From the NCBI RefSeq assembly GCF_023073315.1, contig NZ_JADPJH010000022.1, positions 679,917 to 743,916 of the forward strand: DNA of 64,000 nucleotides, read 5' to 3'. Both the position numbers and the translations under genes were made by a program. The notes under the pieces are model-generated. The model was not told the DNA's origin, did no database searches, and saw nothing but the letters and a program-made list of their open reading frames with translations. Shown here piece by piece: positions 63,289-64,000 of the stretch. This DNA is from Bradyrhizobium sp. 1. Its GTDB lineage: Bacteria; Pseudomonadota; Alphaproteobacteria; Rhizobiales; Xanthobacteraceae. Within the stretch, counting starts at the first letter, position 1; every line of letters starts with the position of its first letter.

Positions 63289-64000
63289 GACGTGTCTCCT
63301 GGTTGGACTGGCGCTCCTGGCGAGCCTGCTTGGCGCCGCCGTCCGATTGCCCCGACGAATTGCTGGTGCCGTCGAACGTGCCTTGCTGCGACTGGGACGA
63401 TGGCTGTTGCTGGCCCGCAAGCTGCGATTGTGACTGGCCGGAGCCACTCTGGAATCCGTCCAGCGAGCCATGCTGAACCGGCGCCACGTCGGCGACGTAG
63501 CCCGCCGACTGCATCAAATCGCGGATCGAGTCGCGCTGCTGGTCCAGCATCTGGCTCGTATCCTTGCGTTGGGCGGCAAGCTGCACCGACACTTCGGTGC
63601 CGACGAGACGAAGGCGAACGGTGACGTTGCCGAGCTGCGGCGGCTCGAGATTGATGGTCAGGATCCTGAGCGGCTGGTCCGACGCGTTGCCCTGCGACGT
63701 TGCGAGATCGGCGGCGGCAGACGCCGTCGACGCCGGCGTCTCCTTTAACTCGGCGACGACCGCATTGGCGACCTGCTGCGGCGCGCTGAATTGCATGGGC
63801 GGCAGATGGGTCTCCTGCTGGACCACGGTGACCTTGGTCGCCTCGGGCAATGCATCCCGGGCCGAGGCCTTGACCACACGTTCAACATTGGCCGCGACGG
63901 CCTCGAAACCGGATGACGCGGGCATTGTTTTTGACGCAGCTTCATCGCCTTGTAGCGAAATTGCCTGCGGCGATGCCGCCGCTTGCGAAGCCGGGCCCTG
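63239..64000 (-). CDS. fliK: flagellar hook-length control protein FliK (MotD-like), partial
   Basis: The C-terminal 253 residues are visible; the start is off the right edge. The conserved Flg_hook core is ILTINLEPPQLGNVTVRLRL, VGTEVSVQLAAQRKDTSQML, DQQRDSIRDLMQSAGYVADV. A Gln/Ser-rich tail follows (GSGQSQSQLAGQQQPSSQSQ) and the last 17 codons overlap the transglycosylase gene. FliK-type proteins set hook length and switch export specificity. In Sinorhizobium the equivalent gene was named motD before being called FliK. Confidence 0.85.
   Translation of the reverse strand, partial: QGPASQAAASPQAISLQGDEAASKTMPASSGFEAVAANVERVVKASARDALPEATKVTVVQQETHLPPMQFSAPQQVANAVVAELKETPASTASAAADLATSQGNASDQPLRILTINLEPPQLGNVTVRLRLVGTEVSVQLAAQRKDTSQMLDQQRDSIRDLMQSAGYVADVAPVQHGSLDGFQSGSGQSQSQLAGQQQPSSQSQQGTFDGTSNSSGQSDGGAKQARQERQSNQETRHDQDVGPQTRRGPVYL

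Overview
The window is about 64 kb of GC-rich, densely coding alphaproteobacterial chromosome. Its gene content points to a Bradyrhizobium-type soil bacterium: several ABC and TRAP uptake systems tied to small catabolic operons, many GntR/IclR/LysR/TetR/MarR regulators, GC-rich palindromic intergenic repeats, and a rhizobial flagellar block (flbT-flaF-flgL-flgK-flgE, flhA, fliR) next to an FtcR/LafR-type regulator. The genus is inferred from this style; there is no rRNA or other marker to prove it. No tRNA, rRNA, CRISPR array, prophage or complete insertion sequence was seen.

Region 1 (1-7200, minus strand): an MFS symporter, then a polyamine-family ABC importer (binding protein, two permeases, ATPase), then the 2Fe-2S subunit and the start of the molybdopterin subunit of a xanthine-dehydrogenase-type hydroxylase. 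The layout suggests uptake and hydroxylation of one substrate. Region 2 (7556-11327, plus): a Leu/Ile/Val-type binding protein without permeases, a fumarate-reductase/ketosteroid-dehydrogenase-like flavoprotein and an IclR regulator. Region 3 (11487-19339, minus): a 2-hydroxyacid dehydrogenase, a TPP enzyme, a D-amino-acid dehydrogenase, an Asp/Glu-racemase-family protein, a GntR regulator, a two-subunit TPP decarboxylase and an SDR. This is probably one 2-amino/2-oxo-acid catabolic island.

Region 4 (19429-27714): a solute-binding protein, a TetR/NmrA divergent pair with a perfect operator inside a promoter spacer, a small membrane protein under a duplicated leader, and an MFS plus two carboxylesterases (one frameshifted) opposite a second TetR. 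Region 5 (27927-34968): a six-gene minus-strand operon for a polyamine-like substrate (ATPase, HAD, PuuB-like oxidase, binding protein, two permeases) opposite a LysR gene; a lipase follows. Region 6 (36001-43947): TRAP transporter, zinc dehydrogenase, UxuA, divergent UxuB and a FadR-type regulator, matching the steps of L-gulonate/fructuronate/mannonate catabolism. Region 7 (44049-50678): assorted enzymes, including a frameshifted serine hydrolase, a MarR regulator with a four-cysteine tail, and a membrane coiled-coil protein.

Region 8 (51502-64000): an FtcR/LafR-like regulator on the plus strand, convergent with a long minus-strand flagellar run: fliK (partial), transglycosylase, flgE, flgK, flgL, flaF, flbT, flgD, fliQ, flhA, fliR and four small genes read here as FliJ-, FlgJ-, FlgN- and FliL-like. 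It encodes hook, junction, export gate and rod-assembly functions, probably of the lateral flagellum. No flagellin lies in the window.

The least explained items are the duplicated 83-nt leader with a hairpin before the ribosome site (20277 and 22188), the two single-base frameshifts in hydrolase genes, the MarR cysteine tail, the GCAAC/GTTGC cluster at 48741-48884 and the four small genes after fliR.
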